Shown: piece by piece, positions 13,262 through 27,200 of the stretch
How the letters are laid out: each line of letters opens with the position of its first letter
Numbering within the stretch: the stretch's first letter is position 1
Assembly (NCBI GenBank): GCA_001642005.1
Contig: LWCA01000015.1
Span: 1 to 64,000 of the forward strand
DNA length: 64,000 bases
Source: Intoshia linei
Lineage: Eukaryota > Orthonectida > Rhopaluridae
Direction: 5' to 3'
The notes under the pieces: generated by a model
What the model was told of the DNA's origin: nothing
What the model saw: only the letters and a program-made list of their open reading frames with translations
Databases searched by the model: none
Program-made: the position numbers and the translations under genes

Positions 13262-14235
13262 TATACAAAGTTATGTATTAAACTTTTTAATTTGGTTTTT
13301 TTGTATATATAATTTTTTGTGTATAAAAATTTTAAAGAAGATTTTAGAAGATTTTTAAAATGGGTTCAAGCTTTTTAATTTGAATTTTGTTTATTCCATC
13401 TTATTTACGAAAGTAATATGTGTAAAGTTTTAAAAACACCAATTTCTAATACAGTTTTTCCAGGATTAGATTTTATAGCAAATTAGATATCAGAAATTGA
13501 GTCTTTCAGGGTAAAAACCATAAATTACCCATCTCATTTTTCAAAAATAAAACAACACCTAGAATTTTTTAAAATCTACATTTAGATATATATTTTAAAA
13601 TCGTAAAAATTATAACTTTCACTTTGAAAAATGTTAATAAGATAACAAAATTGTCAATTTAAAAGTTTGAAACTACAATTGTCCTTTCTTATATAACGTA
13701 AAACAGTTAAAAAGTTATTTCCGTTTATTTATTTGTTTATTTAAAAAAGTATGATGTATAAAAAATTTTAAAAAAAAAACTTTTAATATTATAAATAATA
13801 AAGGTTTTAATAAACGGTAACATGTATACACGTAAAAAATACCTGCGAAAAATGTGTGTTTTTCTGTCTGCATGTGTGAAGCATATATTGAGAGCTCACA
13901 TCTCAAAAATTTCAAACCCTAAAATTCTCACCAATCTTCCAGTTCAGAAATTAATGTGAATTTCACAATCCAACCACAAATTACCTTTTTTTTACTTTTG
14001 TTAAGAATTTTAGAATTTTTTTAAAATTAATCTAACAAAGTTAAAATTATTGATCATTATCATAAATTGCAACCTCAAAAAATTGATTTTTATTTTTAAT
14101 TTTAGAATTTATAATGAAATAATTCATGACTCAAGCGATTTAATTTGAATATTGTAATTAACCCTTCCACTTTACTCTTTGTAAATAAGGTTGTAAACGT
14201 TTATTTATGCTTTAAAACTTGACTTTTGTAAACTA
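13262..14235. other. intergenic, Helitron-like body fragments
   Basis: This stretch contains diverged pieces also seen at 25440-25990 and 48060-48470: 'TACAGTTTTTCCAGG', 'GGTAAAAACCATAAATTACCC' and 'CCTAGAATTTTTTAAAATC'. I see no gene. A 66-codon minus-strand open frame here is simple A+T sequence. Confidence 0.45.
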
Positions 14236-15138
14236 CAGGCTAATTCCTCGTTAACGGCATAATTGGTCCTGAAAAAAAATCTCATTCCGTTAAGCAGGAA
14301 TTGTTTATAAATTATCTATACATTAAAATAGTAATTCCCGATTGGATTCAAAATTATATGCCTGAGGGTTCGTGGGATTCAAATAAAATATAGAAAAATT
14401 TTGGTCAACTTTTATATGTTTTTATAGGATTTTTTTAATATTTATTACAGAGTTTCTAGATGTTGATTATCTCAAAGCCTAAACAACCGCTAAATTATTA
14501 TTTCAAAAATCCCACTTTTATCCCGACATTAATAATAATAATATTATAATATAACTATATAATATTAATAATAATTCCAATATTATTAACGCCTAATATC
14601 CTCTTTTTCCAATATTTTTTAGAAAAATTCGATTTACTAACTCTTATGAGCAACATTTTTCCTAATCCAAAGCCAAAGATAAAATAAAAATAAAAGTTTA
14701 CCAACCCTCAATAAAAAATCCAATGATGAAAAACCTTTAATTTTTTCATCAATGTTTTATATTTCATGTTTCCCTTGGGGTTCAAAATAATAAATATTTT
14801 TAAATGGGGTAGGTATACTATTTAAACCGGAAACCACTGTATTAAAAAAATGAAAAAATTTTGATTCTCATTCCACTTAACCTATATTTGCAGGTCATTT
14901 CATTCATATAATGAATAATCAATCATTATTATCATCATTAATCAAGCAAAAAATATAAGATTTTACGTACATGTATCTTAATATTTTAATTTGAACTAAA
15001 ACAGCTTAAAAATAATTATGATGCTAGTCATTTTAAGTTTTAATTTAACAGAATGTTTGCACTTTAGAAAAATTCACAATCCGTTAATCAGGATTTTTTT
15101 TCGTTAACGAGGAATTCCGTTAAATAGGAATTGGCCTG
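14236..15138. mobile_element. pogo/Tigger-type MITE with TA target duplication
   Basis: The element begins CAGGCTAATTCCTCGTTAAC and ends with the inverse of CAGGCCAATTCCTATTTAAC, and both ends are flanked by TA. Subterminal GTTAACGAGGAAT and CCGTTAA blocks also occur inverted. TA duplication and CAGG-type ends fit Tc1/mariner (pogo/Tigger). No transposase frame is left. A second, hAT-like element is nested inside at about 14331-14850. Confidence 0.7.
14331..14850. mobile_element. hAT-like MITE nested in the pogo MITE
   Basis: One end reads AGTAATTCCCGATTGGATTC and the other is the inverse of CAGTGGTTTCCGGTTTAAAT. The inside shares blocks with the element at 32491-33094. No clean 8-bp duplication is visible, so the boundaries are approximate. 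Confidence 0.5.
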
Positions 15139-15337
15139 TATAATTTTTTTTCTATATAAACTGAAAATTATTTTTATCAGTCCTTAGGGAAATAATTTAC
15201 ATATTAATGCAACATTAGTCATATTTTAATAATTTCATATTTAGATAATTATAGATGGAAAAAATTCAAATTTAATTATCGACATGTGTTGAGCACCACA
15301 AAACTTATTTAGATTGAAAGGGTTAAATATCTTAACT

Positions 15338-16298
15338 TATATAATATTATAATATGCTACGCTATTTTTGTTTGTGTGTGTGTCCAGCTTTATTTAAATA
15401 ACTATCCGTCAAATAATAAAACGGTAGAGTATCCATTTTCATTATTAGATACCTTTGTGAAAAAATTTAAAACGATATCTTTTATACTGGAACTGAATAA
15501 CATGTCAGCTAAAATAAAAATGAAATTAATGCAAAAAATTATGTACTTGAAGATCAAAAATTAAATATATCGATATGAAAAAATAAAAAAAATGATTTAT
15601 TTAACCTACTAGCTTGACTGTTATATACTTAAAACAAAAGCATCCTAGTATATTCATTATAACCACATGACCAGTTTTTTAAAAATGATTATGATATTGT
15701 TGTCAATCTTCAATTAAAATTGTAATTAAAATTTTGTTATATTTCAAAAAACCAATTAATTGATTTTATTTTCAATAATTGTATCAATTAATTGCAATTA
15801 AATTGGTTGCAATCAATTAATTCCAATACCTGCATACATATATGTAATTGGTATTTTAAAATATTTATTAAATTGGTACTGAATATATTTCATCACATTA
15901 AAAATGACAAAATAGGTTTGTATAATTTTATTTTTTCTGGAATTTATGCTATTTATGACAATTTTTAGGATTGGACTGTTTTTACTTTATTTTTAATATT
16001 ATACACACATTCTGTCTAATAAATTAAAAAAATGGGATAACAATTGTTTTTAAAATTCTTTACGCAAATGTTCACAAAAAAAATTAAAATGGAATAATTC
16101 ACTTTAAAGTAAAAAGTAATGTGATATGATGGTTCCACCTGCCACAAATTTTGGAACCACTCCTTTTAAGAATTGATAATAGTGAATAGTAGGATTTTTA
16201 AATTAGATTTTCAACGTGATTTTATTTTTTAAGTATAATAAAAATGTGCCTTCGGCAAAGCTAGGTCCTTGTACGTAGTACATAACAGTCAACCTAGT
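15338..16298 (+). mobile_element. Helitron-like nonautonomous element
   Basis: The 5' side has TATAATATGCTACGC followed by TTTGTTTGTGTG and a TTTATTTAAATAACTA block. That arrangement is also found at 25400, 58003 and, more diverged, 48040. The 3' side ends in a hairpin (16261-16297, CTAGGT...ACCTAG) followed by T. The 5' style and the 'TTCGGCAAAGCTAGG' tail recall insect Helentrons. There are no terminal inverted repeats or replicase frame. The class is inferred from end structure, and the link between the two ends is not proven. Confidence 0.4.
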
Positions 16299-16348
16299 AT
16301 AAATATAAAATAAAAAAAATGAAGTTTCGAATTTATTAGACGTCTTAC

Positions 16349-16569
16349 TCAAACCCATACACGGACCCGTAACGGAGACTTGTACAATGAAACTAATGAA
16401 CGGAGAAAGCGTGACCCTGGCTACCTAAGCCAAACATAACTCCGCCTACAAACAAGTTTAATAAAAATGTAGATTGAATGCCAAGCCACAAAAAAATAGC
16501 TGTCCATCCCGATGTAGGTTGTACGTGTGATGAAATATGTCCACATGTTATACAATGTAGAATCATCAT
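16349..16569 (-). CDS. possible small membrane protein (unrecognised)
   Basis: This block is visibly richer in G+C than its surroundings. On the minus strand, exons 16425-16569 and 16349-16392 joined across a 32-nt GT-AG intron encode 62 residues. They run from MMILHC through a hydrophobic segment (about residues 22-50, TAIFLWLGIQ...FVGGVMFGL) to a basic tail SPLRVRVWV. The intron size matches real introns in this window. I do not recognise the family. On the plus strand part of the same block is also open (an NERRKRDPGYL-like reading), so the strand is not certain, and upstream exons may exist. Confidence 0.25.
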
Positions 16570-19500
16570 TTCCCTTGTAATCTATTTGATTTAAATTATC
16601 ATAAATTATATTTGTAACACAATTTAAATGCTTAAAGAAATTGGAGAATTACATATGTTTAGTTACCACGCCCATTAATAAGAGCATATTTACTTTGAAT
16701 GTTTGCATAAATTGACCCGTATAAAGTTGGTAAGTTACTTTTACTTAATATATTTAATTTGAATGTGTAATTGAAAATTGCAATTCATCAAAACAAGATT
16801 AACAGCGAGTTCTTGACAAGTGGAGCAATGTTAAAATGTTTTGTAAAAGTCTAGCTATTGAAAGATCAATGTTAGTAGCAAAAACCTATATAATTTTTTA
16901 ATAAAATTTCACATCAGTATTTTGTCTATCAAGTAAAATATAGTCAAGTAATTATGGATGACCAAGTTTGAAGGTAATATTTTATTGTTTATCTTGTGCA
17001 ATTTTTATCAATTAAAATTAATAATATGAGAATTTTGGTTATTAATGTATTACTTTAGTCAAATTGTCAAAAAGTTACATGTTTAATAATCAGTTATGAT
17101 GATTGAAATTGTATTTTTTTATCAAATTGACAAATACAAATTTATAATATTTCAAATATCAGAATGTAGTGAACCTTTTGTAATTTCGTTTTACAAAATA
17201 TATTCTCATTATATTAGTGTAATGCTCTAGTACGGCTCCAGTCTGGTTGAAACAAATATTTGTTAATTTTTAGATACTTTTTTTATTTTATAAAGTTTAT
17301 CCGACTTACCCTCAGTTTATTAAGTTTGTACGGTCCCACCATTCATATTTTAACAGATTTAAACCTTAATTAGTGTTTATTATCAATTACACCAAATTTG
17401 GTTTAAAAATGAATATCGTTAAATTAAAATATCTGCAACATATTTGTATCGATTAATTAAAAATTGATTTGAGTACAAATACACCAAGTCAAGGTGTATT
17501 CGCATCATATAAATATATACTATATTTACACCGTAATTAAAATATAATTGGAGTAGTATTTAAAAATAAATACAGAGCTTAGACTGATCAATACTACGTT
17601 GTGAATTTTTAATATTGCCCAAATCGCGTAAGTAAAATCAATGATTAACATTATTTTTGTGTACTTTTGTGTATAATTGGGTTTGATAAAAAGAGATGGT
17701 TCCGTTTCAATTTTCCATAAAGTTGACGTGTGCGAAAGAGTTATTTGTAAAAAACTATTCGATAAATAGTCTCAAATTACCAATTTTAATCTGGTCTCTG
17801 GCAAAATATACTACTATCAATAGTATGTGCGTAAATTAAATAATCATTTGAATAAAATTGTATATTCCATGAATCCATTTCACATTATAAATTGATTTGT
17901 GGTAACTTAATTAAAATTTTATTGGCACTAATTTATTTTAATATTCTTAGAAAGTAAATAATTATTTTTCATCCAATTGGGAACATGAATTACGCAGAAA
18001 TAACCAAATTAAAATTATTCTCAAAATCAAATGGAAACCGATAATATTAATCGGGTATGCCCATCGATAATAAAAGTTAAATAGAGTGACGTAACTTGGA
18101 CAAAAATATTGATTAAATATTAAACATTTAAACATTATAATTTATTGATCATGGTAATATCAATTACCTATACTCGTGCATAGAGGTGAGGGAATTGTTT
18201 TACATTTTAATATCGGTACCCTGTATGTTGAATATTCTCAATTTCAAAATTTTGGAAAAAATGTAACATTTATTTATATAGTGTCATAAATTAAGGTAAC
18301 ATGTATTGCGTTGCATTTCAACAAGAAGCCCAAGTGTCATTTTAGAATCTTTACAGCAGAACTACCATTGTAAATGTTCATTTTTTTAATATTTTCATGT
18401 ACAATATACATTTATACAATATATATTTGATTTAGATTAATTATTATTTTAATAAATTTTGAATAGTATATTTAAATTAATTAGTATGTCATCTATTTCT
18501 ATTGCTTGATTTGTTCGAATCAAAGTATAATATTTTATGTTTTAATACTTTTTTTAATGTTTTTAATTGTCTGTATTGAATAATAACATACTACAAACAT
18601 TGACTTATGTAAATCATGGGTAGGCAACTTTTGCGTTTCGTGAGCCACTTTTTTATATCAAAAAATTATACTGACCCGTCTTTGAAAATTTACACTGATA
18701 CATTTCAATTTTAACTGAAAAGAAACGGTTCTAGTATATTCAACAAAATAATATCCAGGCGATGTGAAAATTCAGAATTAAAATGATTATAATTAACCAA
18801 TTACACAGAAAACTTTTTCGACCTTTTTATCGACTTTCTCATAAATTTTATTATGAAATTGAAGGGGTTGATCATTAATTAATAATGTGAAAATTGCAGA
18901 AACATAGGTCGCGTAGTTACCAAAATAATCTACTGTACCGAGATCCCTTTTCGGAGCTCGACGAAATTTTTGTAAAATGTGGGGCATTTTTTCAAATTGA
19001 GCATTAAAAAAATTATATTCTTATATATCATCACTATTCTATACAGAGCCTCGCCTAACAAGCTGGAGACCACACGAAAATGAAAAATAAACGCTAAAAA
19101 AATTAAAAAAACGATTCGTAGTATCATATAGCCCAAGGGTTATCAACCTTTTTAAACCAACGCCCCCTATTCCACCATAATTCAAAAATGTATATGTCAG
19201 CGCTTCTAGGATAAAATTAACTATAATTTTTATAAAATCAATAATAATGGAAAAAAAAGGTAAATATTTATTTATTTTTATTTATTTCCACGTGATTATT
19301 TTACTCAATATTTGTTTACAAAACCGAATTCACTTTCAATCTGGTAAAATGTTAGATAACACAATAATATCCTTGACATTTCAAAATACATCAGTGGATA
19401 AAATATTTTGAAGGCTCACATCCCATAATGCAAAATACATAAGGGTCAATTTTTTTTGTCAACAATATCAAAAATAATATATTTCATATTTTTAATAATA

Positions 19501-21254
19501 TTGGTTGTAGCGCCCTCTCAATTATGAAAACGCCCCTGGGAACGCTAACGCCCACTTTGAGAACTCCTGAGATAGTCCTTAGACACCTCCATAAGTTGAG
19601 TTCTCTTAAATTAAAATTTTAATTTTAAACACAAAATCGTGTTGTTATTCAATAATATAATTTTTTGAATACTCAATTTGGTAAAATGAGGCCATTTTGC
19701 AAAAATTTCGTCGAGTCGCCGAAGAGGAGTCTCTGTGCGGCAGTTTCTGCACTGATTCTATGTGTTAAATTTAAAATATCAACTCTGGATTCTTGGAGAT
19801 GTTGATAGGGCTAAGTGACACTACGCAGTGTTCGAAATTTTTTTAGGGACTATTTTTCATTTACAGTGGTGGTTTCAAGCAAAACAAGTTCTTGTCTGAT
19901 TAAATCGATTCAAAATTTTAAGATGGGCGATATCCGTGCAACAATTACATTTTTTTCGTATAAGGGTAATTGTTCATAAGATTGAGAATGCATAGTATAT
20001 ATTAGGGCGGTCATTCCCGATTGGGGTTCAAAACTATATTTCTTGGGGTCCGTGAGACTTAAATAAAATGTAAAAAAAAATCCAATCCAATTTAATTTAA
20101 TTTAATTTTTTTCATAAAACGTTTTTATTTTATATTTATTGGTTCTGTAGCCTTTCAATATTAACTAGGGTTTGTAGGGACCAATTTTATGTATATATTT
20201 CCATTTGATGCTGAATTAATAACTGACTGTGGCCGCCTCTATCAATTTAACATTTATTTTAAATATGCAGTACATTAAATTTGTTGCGAAATCAAATTAG
20301 CAAACTGATATATGAGTCATAAATCGGTATAACACTACTATCTGACAGAATCAATCAATGGTACATAGTTTTTTCATTATTTTTTGTTTTTAAATGATAG
20401 ATAACATTGTATGTTGGCTAATTATCAATTACATTTCATTATGATAATCAATACCTCTGACCCACATTAGCACGTTTATACACAATTTATCATGTTTATA
20501 TGAAAAAAAATATATAACACATTTTCACGGATTTATATTCACTTTTTCATATTTTTTTGGTAGTGAGTATAAAATTCCACGGTTGCAATGTAATTGCTTG
20601 TGATTTAAAGAACAAAAACAAATTATTTTATTTGTTTGAAAATCTATTATATCAAATTTTTGCCAACTAGAATAGCAACTTAATACAAAATAATTTAATT
20701 GGGCTGCAATTGTTCCTATTTAACTTGTGACGGTATTCAAATCTGAATGTCAATATATTTGGATAGTTAATTAAACTTGGGACTCTTATATACTCAAAAT
20801 AATAGGCGTACAATAGATACAAAATATTCCTTGAAAAGAAATGGTAAAAGTTTACTTTGTCTTGAATGTGAAAAATGGTAGATATAACTAAGCTCACACA
20901 ATGAATTGTGTTTACATATAACAGAATTAGCCTAATTTACCTATAATCCTGTGCAACTGAAATTTAAAAAATTTAAACATTTATCCGTATTTATATTTTG
21001 TTGGACCTATAAATCAATAAATCCAATGATGACTCACATGAGGTTACACTTATGATTAACAATTAGCTTGACTACTTATTTAATTAATTGTTTAATTTTG
21101 GTTTAATGTAACCAATCGATAACATGACATTTTCAACGTGCTTATTATTCCACATTGATAATACAACATAATTTGTTTACACAAATAACGCACAATATTT
21201 AGGTGATATGAAAAGTTTTTCTCAAAAAACTTGTACAATTACAAAATTAACAAG
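16570..21254. other. long intergenic region with repeat fragments
   Basis: Nearly 4.7 kb of A+T-rich sequence in which I find no supported gene. It holds a partial hAT-type element from 18615 (CATGGGTAGGCAACT end) and a block at 18880-19120 related to 19650-19860, 26900-27010 and 34960-35110 (GAGGCC...TTTCGTCGAG motif). At 20008-20080 there is a 'CCCGATTGGGGTTC' hAT-like end. Open frames of 60-76 codons here look accidental. Confidence 0.5.
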
Positions 21255-24200
21255 ATGAGCAAATTAGTAGTTCTTAATAATTCAAATGCGTGCCATTGCC
21301 TCGGACGCACCCGAAAAAAGAAACGGATTGATATTTTCAACCTTATCAATTCTTATAAGCCATTCAGAGACATAGTCAATTGCGTCTTTTTAAAGATATT
21401 TACATTTACATGTTCAGTTCTCTTTTTGATGGTTATATTGTCAACTAACAAGTACATATCTATGAATTATAATTCAATCCAAAACCAAAAGTTTCCTCAA
21501 TCAAATTTCAGAGGTAATAGTTAAGTTTAATTATACAATGTAATTGTAGCGCTATGTATTCATTATAACAGTTAATTTGAGGTGTCAAGTTCGTTTTTAA
21601 ATTATATTCATGGGTTGATATTTGATCTTTAACTATATAATTTTCTATAATGACTTTATAATAATATGTGACACGTCCCACATAACAATATGACGGCAAA
21701 AAATTGGTTTTTTTTTTTCAATAAAAAACAAACAGTAGTATTTTTTATTTCATCGTATTTATAGATTTATCATTCATTGCATATTGCCATAATATGTTTA
21801 AATATATTTTAACAATATTTTAGCAATATAGTTTTACCAAGTAATGAATTTAGTCTTGTTTTTCAGAATATAAACAATCAATATAATTTATAAAATTAAG
21901 GTCGCCTTTGTTATTTTCTGATTGAGTATTTTTTATTCGAGTATAAAACTAATTGTCACGTTTCAATATCAATTCTGTGCATTACAATGCATATCATTTT
22001 TCTTTTTTTGAAAAAAATTTTATTAATGGTGGGATTATAATTAGTTAGTGTAATTTTTAAATAATGAGCGATCGTCTAGGCTTTATGATAAATTGACAAC
22101 ATCTGGCAACTCTGTAATCAATATTAATAAATCAAAACTAAAAAAGTTTAATTTATTGTTAAAAAAGTTATGTATTTTAGAGATTTAATAGACATTTTTA
22201 TAATTATAATTTCTATAATTATAGATCATTAAAATAAATAATAAAAATTAAAAAAAATTACATTCAACTGCCGGTGTACTAGTGACTAATGCGCCGAGTT
22301 GCACCATTTGGGAAGCACTACCATAATGAGACTTTCCCTCTGATAATTTATAATTTAAGTACTCACAGTTTAGTAATGCGTCAAAATGTTTTTAAATTCT
22401 CACCGGGCCACAAGAATGGAAAGGTTTAGAAGTGCTGGTTTAAATATATGCATGATATAAAACTGTGACCACCAAAGTATTATCTTCGGGTGAAATCTGA
22501 ATTTAGCCTACCCGCAATCTTTTTAAAAATTTTTTATTATACATTATTTTCATATTAAACATTACATAATAAAAAAATAGACATTAAAAATACTGATATC
22601 ATCATTGACTATAATTTTACATGAGAAATATAATTCTTGCCATTTAACTTAAGATTTACCATATTTAAATCATTACAAAGGTATTACTTAATTACTAATA
22701 TAATATTAATTATTAATATCCTATATTAATAAACAATTTTTAAACAAACATTTGTTTTGTTGTATTTGGTCAGCGAATCGTAACGTATGGGGCCAGATTC
22801 AGAATAACAATTCTTTCAATATACTTATTTTTTTTAAATGTATAATATTTTGTAGAAATTCATCATCAAAGTCGTTTATTATTGCAAGTGAATGCTACGA
22901 CTACTATACCTCCTGTTCACATAAATGTTATTAATACATGTGAACTGGAAAAAAATAATTATTATGGTCTGTGGATTTGCATCTACATTGTCATAATAAT
23001 GACTACGTTCATAGGTAAAATTAAAAATTTCACAATTAAACAATTCTGTTTTCAGCTATTGCAATAATTTGCGATGATTTCTTTGTTCCATCTCTCGATG
23101 CAATATCTGAAAAAATGAATCTATCTGAAGACGTTGCCGGAGCTACATTTATGGCAGCTGGGTCGTCTGCACCTGAACTTTTTACCTCGATAGTTGGAGT
23201 AACGTATGAAACAGACGTTGGCGTCGGCACCATAGTGGGGTAATTTATTTATATTGTTAAAGTGATAAACTATTTAGATCTGCTTTATTCAATATTTTTG
23301 TAATTATTGCATTTACTGGTTTATTGTCGAGAGAAGTAAACATAATATATAAATATAAAAATATACTTTTAGCTGCTTTGCTTAGATTGGAAACCTTTAG
23401 CCCGAGACGCCTTTTTTTACTCATTATCTATTATTTTCTATATAATTTTCAGTTTGGACGGTTATTTTTACCACTATGAGTCTGTCTGTCTTCTTTTATT
23501 ATATGTAATATACATAATAATGATGGTATTCAATCCCAGACTAATGACTTGCCTAGGAAAAATAACATCAAAGTACTATATTTATGAGCTAATTGATTTT
23601 TCCATTTAGAACAAAAAAATCTGTTACACCCGGTAACGAAAAAGATGAAAATTTTCAACTTAAAAATAAAGATGAAAAGTCTGATTCGACGCAAAAAGGA
23701 ATCATAAAACGGGTAAATAAATATTTAATACAATTGGAAAATTATACTTGATAGTTTTCTATGGGACCAGGTGGACATGCTAGACGTTTGTCAATAATTT
23801 CTCAAAAATCAGATGGCTATGAGAAAAAGAATAGTCAATCAAAATTAAATTCTGTGGTTACATTGGTATTGTTATATAAAATTTAGTAAATAAAACGCAT
23901 AACTATTTTAGAAGTCTTCTAAAACTATAACAGCCCTCCAATCTGGTGTACGAATTGAACCTTTAGGAGAAGAAAGCGAGGTAAATTTTAAAAATTAATA
24001 ATGGCAATTCCAACATAAAATTAGGAAATTAGCGTCATTGAGAATGGAGAAGATTATGATGTCAAATTTTCCAAAGACAATGATATAAATGAAAATAACC
24101 AGGAAAAGAACATTGAAGTTGATCAAGAAGTTGAAGGATCACACTCTGAAGAAGAAGGATTACAGTTGTATTGCTGCAATTGTTGTCCAAGAGTTCGAAC

Positions 24201-27200
24201 AGAAATCCCACTTTCCACAAAAGTGCGTAACGAGGGTGGTGTCTTGAATTGGTTAAAGTTTATCTTGAGGTGGTTTATTTTTATTGAAGCCTTTCCATTC
24301 GTTGTTTTATATTCATGGACAATTCCTGATTGTGAGAATGAAAAATACAAGTTAATTAATATCGCATAATATTCATTTATATTTAGGAAATATTTTTTGG
24401 TTAGTTTTATCGTTTCAGTATTTTGGATCGCTGTCATCAGTTTTGCAATGGTGACCGCTGTAACTCGATTAGGTTGTATTTTATCTATAGACGAGTATAC
24501 AATGGGTCTTGTATTTATAGCCGTGGGAACAAGCGTTCCGGTATAATCTTTATATCGTCCATTAAACAAATTGTTTAGGATGCCATGAGTTCAATACTCG
24601 TAGCCCGTGAAGGGTTTGGAGACATGGCTGTATCAAATGCTATTGGGTCCAACGTTTTTGACATCAATCTTGGATTAGGCCTGCCATTCTTAATTAAAAT
24701 ACTTACTGATCTAGGAGCACCTATTGATATGCTTACTTCTCAAGAAAGGGTAATACTTTTTAACCTAATCTAAAAGTAGTAATCCAAAACTTTAGACTAG
24801 TCATGCCAAAAGACGTTTTCGTGTTAAAAATATACATTATAAAAATTTAATTTAATAAGAAAAATAGATTTCATGAGTTAACAAGGTTTACGCGTATGAT
24901 TAAATTTACAAGCTTTATTACATGGACCCTGTTCATTCCATTGAAAAAATTGATGAAAAATGTTACTCATTTTCTCTAATATAGGCAAGAAATGTAGCTT
25001 TTGCTTCAACTGGAGGGCTGAGTAACAATTTTTTTATTAGAAAACACCATAAAATAATTTAATATTTTAATCTCACAATGCCTACACCACATTTTATTTG
25101 GTTACCATCCCTGGTTTAGATTAAACTAAAATTTAGACCATGGTTAGTCAACCGGGGAGGTTGCGAGAAATTTAAATTATATATATATTTCAAAAAAATT
25201 TTTTTTCAATTTTTTATAATTTACAAAATTTATGTACAGTGGTTGTCGATGTAAATCACAACTTTTTTTAAATTAAAATCAAATTTCAGTTTGATAGTTA
25301 TAAATGGAAAAATATAATATTTTTTTGTAAAGAACTGAGAAGATATTGACTAAAGTTAAGTGATCCGTTAAGTCTCAACGGACTTCTATTTCGATTTAAC
25401 ATATAAAATATAATATGCTACGCAATATTTGTTTGTGTTCTACTTTATTGAAATAACGATTATCTTAGAATTTTATAAAATCCACATTTCAATTACAGTT
25501 TTTTCCGGGACATATAATAAGATAAATTTCAACCTCCCACTCACATCTTACGAGTCAAAAACCCCAATTGTCCTTATTTTGAAAATCAAACAATAAAATA
25601 TAAAACTGTTTGTTAGTCTGTTATGATTTATTTCAATAAATAAGTGTCTTAGAGTTTTAAAAAATCCATATTTCAGTTAGTTTTTTCGGATGGTAAAATT
25701 AACACAAATTTAAATCCCACAAAATTACATCTTACAGGTCAAAAACCTTAATTAATTTTTTTTTTAAATCAAACGAATCCTAGAATTTAAAAAATATACT
25801 CTCTGATACAGATTTTAAAATTATGAACGCTTGTCATAAATTTAAATCTCAAAAAATTATATCTTCAGGGCCAAAACCACAAATGACCCTTTTTTTAAAA
25901 AATAAAAATAGTCCCAAAATTTTAAACTAACTAAAAATTTACAGTTCATACATTATCTACTGATATTACATAAATAAAATTTTGATTTCACAAAATGACG
26001 TCTTGACAGTCTAAATAGCACTTTTATAATCAAAATATGTCTTAGACGTGAATACAGAATTATATACTAAATTTATATCTTCGTAACCACCTAACTCACG
26101 GCTCGGCAACCTTTTGCATCTCGTAGGCCAAATTTTTATATCAAAAAATTTTACGGGTCCCGTTTCTGAAAATTTACACATGATACATTTCAATTTTTTA
26201 ATTATTGAGAAACGATTGTAGTATATAGTTGCCGACCCATGACCTAACTCATTATAACTAACCTATTATTACAAATTAATAACAACGGCAAGAAAAGAGG
26301 GTTTTTATGGAATTTTTAAACCATATTTTCAAGGAAAATTATTTACTGTTAATTTAAATTATCGTTTCAAAATTTAAAAATAAAAAATTGTATTCACGTT
26401 TGGGAACCATTACTTTAAAATATTGTTTATAGTGAAAAAGTGTACAAGTTTATGTAAGATTTTATTTTTTGGCACAATTATAAAAGTCTGCAATCGGCAG
26501 AACTAGGTGCTGTTTATCATTATAAAACCTGTAAAACAGTTTTATCAAACAAATAAGAATCAATCTATGTAAAATTCAAAATGACTAAATATAGATAAAT
26601 ATTAATAATGGTAAATAGCGAAATAAACACAACAGTTAAGATCCTATATTCTGGCCTTTATTTGATACATTAAACCGAAATAGAAGTGCTATTTAATAAT
26701 TGCATCATATTCGTTGATTTTGAAATGACATTGATGCAATCAGATCAGAACTATCATTCTGGACCCTTGCAAATCAAAAATCTGACTTAAGAAATTTTTC
26801 GGAAATGAGGCGTAATACTTTATACCCCTAGCCACCACTCCACGGATCTAGACTTGACGGTTTATATTTGACACACAAAATAGTTTCGATATAATTATAA
26901 AAATATAATTTTTAAATGCTCATTTTGGAAGGATGAGGCTCAATTTTACCAAAATTTCGTTAATACCTAAGAGAAATCTCGTGTACGATAGGCTCGGCTG
27001 TAAATACATATATAAATTTTATCTCTAAAGATCTAGAATCTATTTATAATGACTATAATTGCGGAAACATCATTAACTTTATTTTATCTGTAACTAATTT
27101 AAACCTGATAAAATCTTTTATGAATCCTAAAAAACTTATGTGGACCCCTTTAATAATGTTTTGTGTATATTACTTTGTCATGTATTATTCAAAAACTCAT

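Noticed and set aside
15376-15564. 62-codon plus-strand open frame (EYPFSLLDTFVKKFKTIS...)
   Set aside because: It starts inside the Helitron-like 5' block and I recognise no family. It could be a captured fragment but the evidence is too thin to annotate.
18793-19136. Two overlapping minus-strand frames of 64 and 68 codons
   Set aside because: They fall on a repeat shared with 19650, 26900 and 34960, so they are repeat sequence that happens to be open.
24123-24569. 148-codon minus-strand frame opposite SLC24
   Set aside because: It is the antisense of SLC24 exons 9 and 10, and the plus-strand reading is conserved.
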